A stretch of 64,000 nucleotides of DNA from VFZN01 sp050249615 (GTDB lineage Bacteria; Acidobacteriota; Vicinamibacteria; Vicinamibacterales; UBA2999): assembly GCA_050249615.1 (NCBI GenBank), contig JBFWQE010000011.1:1-64000 (forward strand). Reading direction: 5' to 3'. Position 1 is the stretch's first letter. Each line of letters begins with the position of its first letter. Shown here in pieces: positions 1-8,759 of the stretch. A program made the translations under genes and the position numbers. The notes beneath the pieces were generated by a model. It was not told the origin of the DNA. It made no database searches and worked only from the letters and a program-made list of their open reading frames with translations.

Positions 1-125
<125 letters not shown>

Positions 126-338
126 ATGCTTGAGAGAGCGATTAGGCTCTCATTACTTGTTACTTCTGTCTTGTGTTCGACGGTTCAGTGTTCGGTCCGC
201 CCGGGCTCTCACCCGAGCTCGCCAACCCCACCGCGGCGGAGCCGCGGTAAGGCAACACTGCCGCCGGCTGACACTCGACGGGCTGGTCTGTCCGACTCCA
301 CCCCCGCTTGCGCAAGGGCTTCGTCGAACGTGTGCACG

Positions 339-365
339 CTCTATCTAGTTTTCAAAGAACCAAGG
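339..365 (-). promoter_or_regulatory. boxA-like rRNA antitermination element
   Basis: The minus strand reads TTCTTTGAAAACTAGATAG, matching the boxA-type leader motif (TTCTTTGAAAACT) found upstream of 16S genes in many bacteria, where NusB/NusE bind the nascent leader to prevent premature termination. Its place between the promoters and 16S fits that role. Confidence 0.7.
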
Positions 366-445
366 CCCCGGCCGCTTTCGCGCTCCGGCGCCCCCGCCGC
401 GACCCCTCTTACGAGCCGCTGGCGCCCATCAGGGGCAGACTTCCG

Positions 446-475
446 AGCTTACGTGACGCTCACCCCCTGTGTCAA
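446..475 (-). promoter_or_regulatory. rRNA promoter P2
   Basis: On the minus strand a perfect TTGACA (475-470) is followed after 18 bp by TAAGCT (451-446). The -10 match is weaker than P1. Together with P1 it gives the tandem promoter layout usual for rRNA operons. Confidence 0.6.
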
Positions 476-599
476 CCCCTTTTTCTCGTTCGCCGACGGA
501 CCGTTTCAGGACCTTGCGACCAGCTTCCGGGGCCTTCCTGGGAGCTTACCTTGCAGCGCGGGCCCTAGACCGAGGACACCGCGTCAAGCGCGTCTCACC

Positions 600-628
600 A
601 ATATACGGACATCACACCGCGATGTCAA
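600..628 (-). promoter_or_regulatory. rRNA promoter P1 (near-consensus sigma70)
   Basis: On the minus strand TTGACA (628-623) is followed after exactly 17 bp by TATATT (605-600). This is almost the ideal sigma70 promoter and lies about 475 bp upstream of 16S and 40 bp after the tyrS stop codon. Confidence 0.8.
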
Positions 629-669
629 CAGTCCACGCCACGAGTGTTTCCGCCCGCGTCAGTCCCGCG

Positions 670-1941
670 TCAGTCCCCTTCGAGCCGGACGAGCCGCCGC
701 TCGCGCTGCCCCTTCTGCCACACCACGAGAGAGCCGCCCAGCGTATCGTCCATCGTCAGCAGCCGGCGGTCGTCCGTCACGCGCTCGCCGTTCAAGTACA
801 CGCCTCCCTGCTTGACGAGGCGCGCCGCCTCGCCCTTCGAGGCAGCCAGCCCCGCTTCGAACACGGCGTGTGCCACGGTCGAGCTCACGAACGTCGCCTT
901 CGACATCGTCTTCGCGGGAACGTCCTCGAAGACCAGCAGCAGGTCCTCCGGTTCGGCGTCACGGAGCGCCGCCCCGAACATCACGGCCGACGCGCGCTCC
1001 GCGCGGGAGAGATCGCTCTCGCCGTGGACCAGGCGCGTCATCTCGCGCGCGAGCGTGCGCTGGGCCTCGCGCCCTTCCGGCGCTTCGGCAACCGCGCGCT
1101 CCAGGCCCTCGATCGTCGGGCGGTCCAGCCAGGTGAAGAACTTCAGGTACCGCACGACATCGCGGTCGTCGGTGTTCAGCCAGAATTGGTAGAAGCGGAA
1201 CGGCGACGTGCGGTCCGGATCCAGCCACACCGTCCCGGCCTCGGTCTTTCCGAACTTCGTGCCCGCCGATGTGGTCACGAGCGGCAGCACCAGCCCGTGC
1301 ACCTTCGCTCCGGCCACCCTGCGGATGAGATCGCAGCCGGCGGTGATGTTGCCCCACTGATCCGAGCCACCCATCTGGAGAGTGCACCCGAAGCGCTCGT
1401 GAAGCACCAGGTAGTCGTAGGACTGGAGCAGCAGGTAGCTGAACTCGGTGAACGAGATGCCCTCGTCGCCGCCCAGGCGCCGCTTCACGGACTCCTTGGC
1501 GAGCATGTAGTTCACGGTGAAGTGCTTGCCCGTGTCGCGCAGGAACTCGAGCAGCGTCAGCTGCCGGAGCCAGTCGGCGTTGTTCACCATCCGCGCGGCA
1601 TTCGGCCGGGCCTCGAAGTCGAGGAATCGCTCGAGCTGCGCCCGCATCCCGCGCACGTTCGCATCCACGTCCTCGACGGACAGCAGCGTCCGCTCCTGGC
1701 TCTTGCCGCTCGGATCCCCGATGAGACCCGTGCCGCCGCCGACGAGCGCGATGGGGCTGTGACCCGCGCGCTGCAGCCGGGCCAGCGCCATGATCGGCAG
1801 CAGCGACCCGACGTGCAGGCTCGACGCGGTGGGGTCGAACCCGACGTACGCCGTCACGGGCTCGCGCGCGAACATCTCGCGCGTGCCCTCCGTGACGTCG
1901 TACACGATGCCGCGCCACTCGAACTCGTCCAGGACGTTCAT
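670..1941 (-). CDS. tyrS: Tyrosyl-tRNA synthetase
   Basis: Charges tRNA-Tyr with tyrosine in the cytoplasm. It is a class I synthetase of 423 aa, the usual bacterial TyrRS length. The HIGH-type motif appears as SSLHVGS near residue 43 and the KMSKS-type loop as GTKFGKT near residue 230. The C-terminal ~70 residues form an S4-like RNA-binding domain (ASKGEAARLVKQGGVYLNG). A longer open frame exists, but the start at MNVLDEFEW is chosen because a TATAGT -10 box ends 7 bp upstream and a divergent gene begins 22 bp away. The rRNA promoters follow directly downstream. Confidence 0.95.
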   Translation of the reverse strand: MNVLDEFEWRGIVYDVTEGTREMFAREPVTAYVGFDPTASSLHVGSLLPIMALARLQRAGHSPIALVGGGTGLIGDPSGKSQERTLLSVEDVDANVRGMRAQLERFLDFEARPNAARMVNNADWLRQLTLLEFLRDTGKHFTVNYMLAKESVKRRLGGDEGISFTEFSYLLLQSYDYLVLHERFGCTLQMGGSDQWGNITAGCDLIRRVAGAKVHGLVLPLVTTSAGTKFGKTEAGTVWLDPDRTSPFRFYQFWLNTDDRDVVRYLKFFTWLDRPTIEGLERAVAEAPEGREAQRTLAREMTRLVHGESDLSRAERASAVMFGAALRDAEPEDLLLVFEDVPAKTMSKATFVSSTVAHAVFEAGLAASKGEAARLVKQGGVYLNGERVTDDRRLLTMDDTLGGSLVVWQKGQRERRLVRLEGD

Positions 1942-1948
1942 CGGATTA

Positions 1949-1956
1949 ACTATACT
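1949..1956. promoter_or_regulatory. Overlapping divergent -10 boxes (tyrS / phosphoesterase)
   Basis: The plus strand has TATACT at 1951-1956, 7 bp before the ATG at 1964. The minus strand has TATAGT at 1954-1949, 7 bp before the ATG at 1941. The two boxes overlap by four bases in a 22 bp gap, so one symmetric site probably fires both ways and yields leaderless mRNAs. No RNA data support this yet. Confidence 0.6.
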
Positions 1957-1963
1957 GCCCTCG

Positions 1964-2794
1964 ATGGGCATCTCGCGGCGCGGCGCGCTCCGCGCCCTCG
2001 CCGCTTCGAGCGTCGGCCTCGGCACGGGCGCCATCGCCTACGGCATGGCGTACGAGCGCCACCGCGTCGAGCGCCTGGACGTGGACGTGAGGGTCACCGG
2101 GCTGCCGCCCGAGTTCGAGGGCCTCCGCCTCGGCCTCATCACCGACATCCACCACAGCGACACGGTGCCGGCCGACGATGTCGCGCGCGCCGTCTCGCTG
2201 CTCGCCGCGGCACGTCCCGACCTCGTCGTGCTCGGCGGGGATTACGTGACGTTCGGCGATCGCAAATTCGTCGGGCCGGTCGCCGAGCTCCTCTCGCCGC
2301 TCGCCGACGCGCCCCTGGGGTCGTTCGCGGTCCTCGGCAATCACGACGACGACCGCGACATGCCCGCCGCACTCGCGTCTCATCGCTTCACGGTGCTGAA
2401 GGACCAGCGGACGCGCCTCACCGTCAAGGGGGAAGCGCTCGACATCGCGGGCATCCGCTTCTGGACGAGACGGCCTGCCGACCTGGCGCGTGTGCTGAAG
2501 GGCGCCGGCGGCGCGACGATCCTGCTGGCGCACGATCCCCGCCGACTGGCGGAAGCCGCGAGGTTCGACGTGCAGCTGGTGCTCTCGGGCCACACGCACG
2601 GCGGGCAGGTCGTGGTGCCAGGCGTGGGCGCCATCGCCGGGCGCAAGTTCCCCGTGCTCGCTGGCGTCGGCACCGAGGGCAACGCCACGGTCTTCGTCAG
2701 CCGCGGGGTGGGCACGGTGTACGTCCCCGTGCGGATCAACTGCCCGCCCGATGTTGCGGTGCTGACGCTTCGGCGAGCCTCGGACCGGCTGTGA
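1964..2794 (+). CDS. Calcineurin-like metallophosphoesterase, Tat/Sec-exported
   Basis: A predicted dinuclear-metal phosphoesterase of 276 aa. All family motifs are visible: LITDIHHSD (D-x-H), GGDYV (GD), GNHDD (GNH) and SGHTHGGQ (GHTH), in the order seen in YkuE/YaeI-type enzymes. The N-terminus MGISRRGALRALAASSVG has a twin-arginine-like n-region and a hydrophobic stretch, so it probably acts outside the cytoplasm or at the membrane. YkuE-type proteins are linked to envelope lipid or cell-wall phosphoester cleavage, but the substrate here is not visible. It is divergent from tyrS, and its stop lies 13 bp from the convergent purN stop. The start is set by the -10 box 7 bp upstream. Confidence 0.88.
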   Translation: MGISRRGALRALAASSVGLGTGAIAYGMAYERHRVERLDVDVRVTGLPPEFEGLRLGLITDIHHSDTVPADDVARAVSLLAAARPDLVVLGGDYVTFGDRKFVGPVAELLSPLADAPLGSFAVLGNHDDDRDMPAALASHRFTVLKDQRTRLTVKGEALDIAGIRFWTRRPADLARVLKGAGGATILLAHDPRRLAEAARFDVQLVLSGHTHGGQVVVPGVGAIAGRKFPVLAGVGTEGNATVFVSRGVGTVYVPVRINCPPDVAVLTLRRASDRL

Positions 2795-2807
2795 CCCGGC
2801 CTCCGGC

Positions 2808-3419
2808 TCACGCCGGCGCGGGCACGAATCGCCGGCCCTCGATGCGCCAGCCTCCCCGGAGCACCAGCGCAACCGCCTCGGGGTAGAGCCGGTGCTCCTC
2901 GACGAGGATGCGCGCCGCCAGGGTGTCTTCGGTGTCGTCGGCGCGCACAGGGACCGCCGCCTGCAGGATGATCGGGCCGGCGTCGAGCTCGGCGGTCACG
3001 ACGTGCACGGTGCACCCGGCCACCTTCACCCCGTGCTCGAGCGCCTGCCGCTGCGCATTCGCCCCTGGGAATGCGGGCAGAAGCGACGGGTGCACGTTGA
3101 GGATGGCGCCGGGAAAGGCGCCGACGAACACCGGGCTCAGCAGGCGCATGAAGCCCGCCAGGCACACCAGCCCCGTGTCGCGCCGACGAAGCTCCTCCAC
3201 GAGCGCCCGATCGTAGGCCTCACGCGCGGGGAATGCGCCGTGCTCGAGCACCACCGTCTCGATGCCGGCGGCGCGCGCGCGCTCGAGGCCGCGCACCCCC
3301 GGCCGGTTCGAGATGACCACGGCAATCGTGGCGTCGAGCCGGCCCTCGGCAATGGCGTCGATGATGGCCTGCAGGTTCGATCCGCGCCCGGAGATGAGGA
3401 CGCCGAGCCGTCGGTTCAC
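2808..3419 (-). CDS. purN: Phosphoribosylglycinamide formyltransferase (GART)
   Basis: Third step of de novo IMP synthesis: transfers formyl from 10-formyl-THF to GAR. The 203 aa length is normal for PurN. Visible motifs are the N-terminal LISGRGSNLQAI, the catalytic N-x-H in NVHPSLLPAFPG and the ELDAGPII loop carrying the essential Asp. The start is GTG at 3419, whose bases overlap the purM stop (GTGA), so translation is coupled. A longer frame reaches into purM and is rejected. Last gene of the purF-HEAT-purM-purN string. Confidence 0.95.
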   Translation of the reverse strand: MNRRLGVLISGRGSNLQAIIDAIAEGRLDATIAVVISNRPGVRGLERARAAGIETVVLEHGAFPAREAYDRALVEELRRRDTGLVCLAGFMRLLSPVFVGAFPGAILNVHPSLLPAFPGANAQRQALEHGVKVAGCTVHVVTAELDAGPIILQAAVPVRADDTEDTLAARILVEEHRLYPEAVALVLRGGWRIEGRRFVPAPA

Positions 3420-4453
3420 TCGTATCGCACCTCGCGGCTGCCCGCCTCCGCGGCGCCAATCACCAGCGAATTGGCCTCGCCAGCTTCGAGCAACGCCGCC
3501 TGCACGTCGCTGACGCGGTCCGCGGCGACGACCAGGATGAGGCCGATGCCCATGTTGAACGAACGCCGCAGGTCCATCTCGGGCACCGAACCTGCTTCCC
3601 CGAGCCACCGGAAGATCGGCGGCGTGCGCCAGGCCCGGCGATCCACGCGCGCCGCGACGCCCTCGGGAAGCACGCGCGGCAGATTGTCGGTGATGCCCCC
3701 GCCGGTGATGTGCGCCATGCCCTTCACCAGCCCCCGCCCCAGCAGCGGCCGGAGGACCGGCAGGTAGGTGCGGTGCGGGCGCAGCAGGGCCTCGCCCACG
3801 GTCTCTCCAAGCTCGGGCACGTGGCTGTCCACGCTCAGCTTCAGCAGGTCGAAGACGATGCGGCGCGCGAGCGAGTAGCCATTGGTGTGGAGCCCGGAGG
3901 ACGGCAGCCCCAGCAGCACGTCCCCGGGGATGATGCCCTGGCCCGTGATCAAGCGCTCCCGCTCGACCGCGCCGACAATGAAGCCGGCCACGTCGTACTC
4001 ACCCTCGGCGTAGAAGCCCGGCATCTCGGCGGTCTCGCCGCCCAGCAGCGCGCACCCGTTGTCCGTGCACCCGCGGGCCAGCCCCTTGACGATCTGCTCG
4101 GCCACGTCCGGCGACAGCCGCCCCGTGGCCAGGTAGTCCAGGAAGAACAGCGGGACCGCCCCCTGCACGAGGATGTCGTTGACGCAGTGGTTCACGAGAT
4201 CGACGCCGATGGTGTCGTGGCGCCCCGTCATGAATGCGATCTTCAACTTCGTGCCCACGCCGTCGGCACTCGACACGAGGATGGGGTCGCGCCAGGCGGC
4301 CCGGTCGAGGCTGAACAGTCCGCCGAAGGAGCCGATCTCCGACAGCACCCCGGGGGTGAATGTCGCCCGCGCAAGCCCCTTGATGCGGCGGACGGTCTCG
4401 TTGCCGGCGTCGATGTCGACACCGGAAGCCTTGTAATCCATGTGTTGGGCCAT
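3416..4453 (-). CDS. purM: Phosphoribosylformylglycinamidine cyclo-ligase (AIR synthetase)
   Basis: Fifth step of IMP synthesis: closes the imidazole ring of AIR using ATP. The 345 aa protein has DYKASGVDIDAGN at the N-terminus, SSADGVGTKLKIA, a conserved GGETAEMPGFY loop and HITGGGITDNLPR, all diagnostic of PurM. The ATG at 4453 overlaps the stop of the HEAT-repeat gene (ATGA), and its own stop overlaps the purN start, so three genes are translationally chained. An alternative start five codons in (MDYKASG) is possible. Confidence 0.96.
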   Translation of the reverse strand: MAQHMDYKASGVDIDAGNETVRRIKGLARATFTPGVLSEIGSFGGLFSLDRAAWRDPILVSSADGVGTKLKIAFMTGRHDTIGVDLVNHCVNDILVQGAVPLFFLDYLATGRLSPDVAEQIVKGLARGCTDNGCALLGGETAEMPGFYAEGEYDVAGFIVGAVERERLITGQGIIPGDVLLGLPSSGLHTNGYSLARRIVFDLLKLSVDSHVPELGETVGEALLRPHRTYLPVLRPLLGRGLVKGMAHITGGGITDNLPRVLPEGVAARVDRRAWRTPPIFRWLGEAGSVPEMDLRRSFNMGIGLILVVAADRVSDVQAALLEAGEANSLVIGAAEAGSREVRYE

Positions 4454-5679
4454 CAGAAATCGAGCTTCGAGATCAGCCGCTCGCAGAGCTGGCGCCTGGG
4501 GGACCCATCCGGCGCGGCCCAGTAGGCGCGACGCACAGTGGCAAAGAAGCGCTCCTCCTCGAGGTCTTCCTCGAGCATGTCGAAGCCCTCGGCGACGAGC
4601 GCGAGCGCCTCGGCCTGGTCCGGGCGGCTCTCGAGCACGTCGAGCAGCACGGGCGTGTTACGGAGAGCGACGAGCCCCAGCGCGAGCGCCACCGGGGCAC
4701 GCACGGGGTCCTGCGACGGCACGCCGACGTCGAGCAGCATCGTCACGGCTTCGGCGTTGCCGTGCGCGCCGATGGCGCCCAGGCCGGCGGCGGCGCCGCG
4801 CAGCAGCTCCTGGTAGCCGGGATGATCCTCCGCGAAGCCAAGCGTCTTCTGGAGGAACCCCATGTGCGACGAGCAGTTCTGCCCGAGCAGGCAGATGGCC
4901 GCCGCCACGGATGGCTGCAGCGTCTGTGCCCCGGTCCGCTGCAGCTCGGCGAGCACGGCCACCGACGTCTTGTCGCCGATGCGCCCGAGCGCGAGCACGG
5001 CGTCGTCCTGGAGCGGCCCCTCCAGCCGAGCGATGTCGGCGATCCGCTTCGTGGCGGCCGCGACCCGGTAGTCCCCCAGCGCCTCGATGACAGAGCTGCG
5101 GAAGTAGTCCACGCCGCGGCCGGCATCGCGGATGAGGGCATCCCGTACTTCGGCGTGGTCGGCGGCGAGCGGCGCCAGCGCGCGCACCAGCGAGGGCCGG
5201 ACGAACTCGCCGGTCTCCTTCTCGAGCGCGGCCAGCAGCCGCGCGGCGAGGGCAGGCGAGGGATGGTGCTCGAAGTAGCCGTAGGCCACCTCCCTCAGGC
5301 GATCGTTCGGGGAGTCGAGGGCCTCCTCCATGGCATCGGCTGTCCGCGGGTCGTTGAAGCCCGTGAGCAGGACCAGTGCCTTGAACCGGACGTACCCGTC
5401 GGCGTGCTCTCGCACCGCCTCGAGGAGCGCGGGTACCGCGCCTTCGCCGGGGGCCCGCCGCACCAGGCGCGCCGCCTTCATCCTCGTCGGGTAATCGAGG
5501 TCGCCCAGCCTGCCAATGGCGGCCCGGAGATCGGCCGCCGATACCGGGCTGGGGCCGCGCTCCTGGGCCTTCGGGCCAGTCGCGAGGCCCGCGGCGAGCG
5601 CGAGCATCACCGCCAGCACGCGCCGCCGGTCAGGCCACCGACTCGGGCTCTTCCTGGGGCTGCGGGGCCGGCTGGTCAT
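4453..5679 (-). CDS. HEAT-repeat protein, probably exported
   Basis: A 408 aa protein with an Arg-rich N-terminus followed by a hydrophobic stretch (VLAVMLALAAGLATG), consistent with a signal peptide or anchor. After that come tandem ~30-residue helical hairpins such as VPALLEAVREHADGYVRFKAL and DDAVLALGRIGDKTSVAVL, typical of HEAT/PBS-lyase repeats that act as protein-binding scaffolds. No catalytic motif is seen. It sits between purF and purM, overlapping the purF end by 50 bp and the purM start by ATGA, so it is co-expressed with purine genes though nothing ties it to purine chemistry. The true start may be the GTG or ATG near 5607-5619, which would remove the purF overlap. Confidence 0.75.
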   Translation of the reverse strand: MTSRPRSPRKSPSRWPDRRRVLAVMLALAAGLATGPKAQERGPSPVSAADLRAAIGRLGDLDYPTRMKAARLVRRAPGEGAVPALLEAVREHADGYVRFKALVLLTGFNDPRTADAMEEALDSPNDRLREVAYGYFEHHPSPALAARLLAALEKETGEFVRPSLVRALAPLAADHAEVRDALIRDAGRGVDYFRSSVIEALGDYRVAAATKRIADIARLEGPLQDDAVLALGRIGDKTSVAVLAELQRTGAQTLQPSVAAAICLLGQNCSSHMGFLQKTLGFAEDHPGYQELLRGAAAGLGAIGAHGNAEAVTMLLDVGVPSQDPVRAPVALALGLVALRNTPVLLDVLESRPDQAEALALVAEGFDMLEEDLEEERFFATVRRAYWAAPDGSPRRQLCERLISKLDF

Positions 5680-7078
5680 TGAGCTTCAGCGTGAGTTGGA
5701 GATATGCCGTCTGGTCCTGCGGGAACGCCACCGGGTACTTGCCCGTGTAGCACGAGGTGCAATACGAGCGCCCGGCGCCGCGCACCGACTGCACGAGCCC
5801 GTCGAGGCTGAGGTACCCGAGGGAGTCGGCGCCGAGGTAGCGGCGGATCTCCTCGAGCGTGTGGGTGGCGGCGATCAGCTCGCTTCGCCGGGGTGTGTCC
5901 ACGCCGTAGAAGCACGGCGAGATGGTCGGGGGACAGCTGATGCGCACGTGCACCTCGCGGGCGCCGGCCGCCCGCACCATCTTGACGATCTTCCGGCTCG
6001 TCGTGCCGCGAACGATGGAGTCGTCGATGAGCACCACGCGCTGCCCGGCCAGGATGCTCCGCACCGGGTTGAGCTTCACCTTGACGCCGAAGTGGCGGAT
6101 CGACTGCGCCGGCTCGATGAACGTGCGCCCCACGTAGTGGTTCCGGATCAACCCGAAGCGCAGGGGCACGCCGGTCTCCTCCGCGTACCCGATGGCCGCA
6201 CAGACGCCAGAGTCCGGCACGGGCACGATGACGTCGGCCGGAATGCCCGTTTCGCGGGCGAGGCGGCGCCCGAGCTCCGTGCGCACCTCGTTGACGCTCT
6301 GGCCGAACACCTCGCTGTCGGGCCGCGCGAAGTAGACGTGCTCGAAGATGCAGTGCGACAGCGGCAGCGGCGGGTAGGGCTTGATGGAGCGCAGGCCCTC
6401 GGCGCCCACGACGATCATCTCGCCCGGCTCGACGTCGCGGACGTAGGTGGCGCCGATCAGGTCGAGCGCGCATGTCTCCGAACAGACCACCCAGGCCTCA
6501 CCCAGCCGGCCGAGCGCCAGCGGGCGGAAGCCGTGCGGGTCGCGCACGGCGATCAGGTGGTCCCGCGTGATCAACGCCAGCGAGAACGCGCCCGTCAGTT
6601 GCGTTACCGACTCGACCAGCGCGTCCTCGAAGGTTCCGGCCTGCGACCGCGCATAGAGGTGCAGGACGACCTCGGTGTCGCTGTTGCTCTGGAAGATGGA
6701 GCCCGCACGCACGAGCCGCTCGCGGATCTCGTTCGCATTGACGATGTTGCCGTTGTGGCAGATGCCGATCTGCCCGTGCACGCAGTCGATGAGGATGGGC
6801 TGCGCGTTGGAGAGCTTGCTCTCCCCGGCGGTCGAGTATCTCGTGTGGCCGATCGCGATGTGGCCGGGAAGCTCGGCGAGCGCCGCCTCGTCGAAGATGT
6901 CCGCCACGTGGCCCATCTTGCGCAGAACGCGCACGCGCGTGCCGTCGGCCGACGCGATGCCGGCGCTCTCCTGCCCCCGGTGCTGCAGGGAGTAGAGGCC
7001 GAGGTACGCCAGCTTCGCCGCTTCGGCATGGCCGAAGATGCCGAACACGCCGCAGGCTTCGTGGAGCTTGTCGAACAT
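5630..7078 (-). CDS. purF: Amidophosphoribosyltransferase (glutamine PRPP amidotransferase)
   Basis: First committed step of purine synthesis: PRPP + glutamine to phosphoribosylamine. The 482 aa protein starts MFDKLHEACGVFGIFG. The Ntn nucleophile Cys9 lies behind a short propeptide that must be cleaved, as in the Bacillus-type enzyme. The PRPP loop is VVLIDDSIVRGTT. The C-terminal pair in SYCTSCYTGKYPV matches ligands of the structural [4Fe-4S] cluster of that subtype. The frame extends 35 codons upstream, but this start matches homologues. It leads the purF-HEAT-purM-purN string; a small membrane protein and purB lie upstream. Confidence 0.96.
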   Translation of the reverse strand: MFDKLHEACGVFGIFGHAEAAKLAYLGLYSLQHRGQESAGIASADGTRVRVLRKMGHVADIFDEAALAELPGHIAIGHTRYSTAGESKLSNAQPILIDCVHGQIGICHNGNIVNANEIRERLVRAGSIFQSNSDTEVVLHLYARSQAGTFEDALVESVTQLTGAFSLALITRDHLIAVRDPHGFRPLALGRLGEAWVVCSETCALDLIGATYVRDVEPGEMIVVGAEGLRSIKPYPPLPLSHCIFEHVYFARPDSEVFGQSVNEVRTELGRRLARETGIPADVIVPVPDSGVCAAIGYAEETGVPLRFGLIRNHYVGRTFIEPAQSIRHFGVKVKLNPVRSILAGQRVVLIDDSIVRGTTSRKIVKMVRAAGAREVHVRISCPPTISPCFYGVDTPRRSELIAATHTLEEIRRYLGADSLGYLSLDGLVQSVRGAGRSYCTSCYTGKYPVAFPQDQTAYLQLTLKLNDQPAPQPQEEPESVA

Positions 7079-7192
7079 CTCGTCTCCGGGACGGCCGTTC
7101 CGGCCGCCGCTCGCCTTCCCCCGACGTGGGGGAGCGCCCCTACCGATCCCTCTTCTGATTATCGCCCAGCAGGGCGACGGCACCGGTGGCCG

Positions 7193-7396
7193 TCATGACG
7201 ACAGCGACGACCGCAAGAACCAGAACGCCAGCAGCAGGTCCACCACCGCGACACCGACGAAGATCGAGGCCACCATGGCCCTCATGTCGTCGGGAAACGG
7301 CAGGACTCCGCCGTAGATGGCCCCGGCCATCACGACGAGCAGCAGGGCGCTGGCCCCGAGCGCCATGGCCACCACCCGACGGCTGCGGGCCGGCAT
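7193..7396 (-). CDS. Small two-helix membrane protein
   Basis: A 67 aa protein with a basic N-terminus (MPARSRRVVAM), a hydrophobic helix (ALGASALLLVVMAGAIYGG), a short acidic loop and a second helix ending AFWFLRSSLSS. It begins 1 bp after the purB stop and lies 114 bp before purF, so it is probably co-transcribed with purB. No family is recognised and no function is inferred. A longer reading overlapping purB by 23 bp is possible. Confidence 0.6.
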   Translation of the reverse strand: MPARSRRVVAMALGASALLLVVMAGAIYGGVLPFPDDMRAMVASIFVGVAVVDLLLAFWFLRSSLSS

Positions 7397-7397
7397 G

Positions 7398-8756
7398 CTA
7401 GCCACGGGCGGGCACCTCACGTGCGGGCCCGGGCCGCGATCCGCGCTCGGGCATCTCGCCGCCCCCGGCGAAGACGCGGTCGAAGATCGCGTCCACGTTC
7501 CTCAGCTGCTCGTCCAGGTCGAACGCCTTCTCGATCTCGGCGGCCGGCAGCACCGCCGTCACGTCGGCATCGGCCAGGAGCAGGCCCTTGAAGGCGCGCT
7601 GCTCGTGGAAGGCGCGCATCGCGTTTCGCTGCACCCACTCGTAGGCCTGCTCGCGCGAGATGCCCCGCCGCGCGAGCTCCAGCAACACCTGCCCGGAGAA
7701 CACCACGCCGCGCGAGCGATTCAGGTTCTCGATCATCCGGTCGGGATAGACCACCATGCCCGCGACGATGCGCGTGAACCGCCGCAGCATGTGATCCAGC
7801 GCGATGAAGCTGTCGGGCAGGATCACGCGCTCGACGGACGAGTGCGAGATGTCGCGCTCGTGCCAGAGCGCCACGTTCTCGAGCGCCGCCATGGCATTGG
7901 CGCGGATCAGGCGCGCCAGGCCGACGACCTGCTCGCACCCGATCGGGTTGCGCTTGTGCGGCATGGCCGACGAGCCCTTCTGCCCCTTGCCGAACGGCTC
8001 CTCCACCTCGCCGATCTCCGTCTTCTGCAGGCCGCGAATCTCCAGGGCGAACTTCTCGAGCGACGCCGCCGTGATGGCGAGCGCCGACAGCAGCTCCGCG
8101 TGGCGGTCCCGCTGAATGACCTGCGAGGAGATGGGCGCCGGCTCGAGCCCCAGCCGCCGGCACACGGCAGCCTCGATGGCCGGATCCAGGTGCGCGAAGG
8201 TGCCGACGGCGCCCGAGATCTTCCCGACGCGGACCGCTTCCCGGGCCCGCTCCAGCCGCGTGATGTTCCGCCCCGTCTCGGCGTACCACATCGCCATCTT
8301 CAGGCCGAAGGTCATCGGCTCGGCGTGCACGCCGTGCGTCCGCCCGATCATCGGCGTGCGCCGGTGCTCCATGGCACGGGCCTTGATGGCCTCGCCGAGC
8401 GCCCGCAAGTTGGCCAGCGTCAGGTCGCAGGCCTCCACCATCTGCACCGCCTGCGCCGTGTCGACCACGTCGGACGAAGTGAGGCCGAAGTGCAGCCAGC
8501 GCGCCGATGGCCCCACCTTCTCGGCCACCGAGGTGGTGAAGGCGATGACGTCGTGCTGGGTGGTCTTCTCGATCTCGTCGATGCGCGCGATGTCGAAGGC
8601 GCCCCTCTCCCGGAGGTCCCGTGCGGCTTCCGCAGGGACGATGCCGGCGTCGGCCATCGCCTCGGCCGCGGCCACCTCCACCTGGAGCCAGGTCTCATAG
8701 CGCCGCGTCTCGCTCCAGATGCGGCCCATCTCGGGGTGCGTGTAACGGGGAATCAT
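7398..8756 (-). CDS. purB: Adenylosuccinate lyase
   Basis: Cleaves SAICAR to AICAR and adenylosuccinate to AMP, releasing fumarate. The 452 aa protein opens MIPRYTHPEMGRIWSE, has the TSSDVVDTA segment and carries the fumarase/ASL superfamily signature GSSAMPHKRNPIGCEQ near residue 260. Length and motif order are those of bacterial PurB. It begins 3 bp after the stop of the M16 peptidase gene, so the two are likely one transcript. Confidence 0.96.
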   Translation of the reverse strand: MIPRYTHPEMGRIWSETRRYETWLQVEVAAAEAMADAGIVPAEAARDLRERGAFDIARIDEIEKTTQHDVIAFTTSVAEKVGPSARWLHFGLTSSDVVDTAQAVQMVEACDLTLANLRALGEAIKARAMEHRRTPMIGRTHGVHAEPMTFGLKMAMWYAETGRNITRLERAREAVRVGKISGAVGTFAHLDPAIEAAVCRRLGLEPAPISSQVIQRDRHAELLSALAITAASLEKFALEIRGLQKTEIGEVEEPFGKGQKGSSAMPHKRNPIGCEQVVGLARLIRANAMAALENVALWHERDISHSSVERVILPDSFIALDHMLRRFTRIVAGMVVYPDRMIENLNRSRGVVFSGQVLLELARRGISREQAYEWVQRNAMRAFHEQRAFKGLLLADADVTAVLPAAEIEKAFDLDEQLRNVDAIFDRVFAGGGEMPERGSRPGPAREVPARG

Positions 8757-8759
8757 CGA

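Larger units (their letters stand above)
126..669 (-). other. rRNA operon leader and promoter region
   Basis: This 544 bp gap between the tyrS stop codon and the 16S 5' end carries no credible gene; the short open frames in it are fortuitous. On the minus strand it holds two sigma70-like promoters (600-628 and 446-475) and a boxA-like element (339-365), so it is the promoter and leader of the rRNA operon. An 11 bp direct duplication (gcgtcagtccc) sits at about 655-676, at the tyrS stop codon. Confidence 0.85.

Noticed and set aside
126..568. Small ORFs in the 16S leader
   Set aside because: Short, overlapping in several frames, no ribosome-binding sites, and the region is an rRNA leader.
469..2886. 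Very long plus-strand open frame (805 codons) opposite tyrS
   Set aside because: Antisense shadow of the high-GC tyrS gene; the composition is Arg/His/Pro-rich with no domain, and the minus frame has clear TyrRS motifs.
3220..3608. Upstream extension of purN into purM
   Set aside because: The extension runs antiparallel to no known domain and overlaps purM coding; the GTG at 3419 gives the canonical N-terminus and a GTGA coupling.
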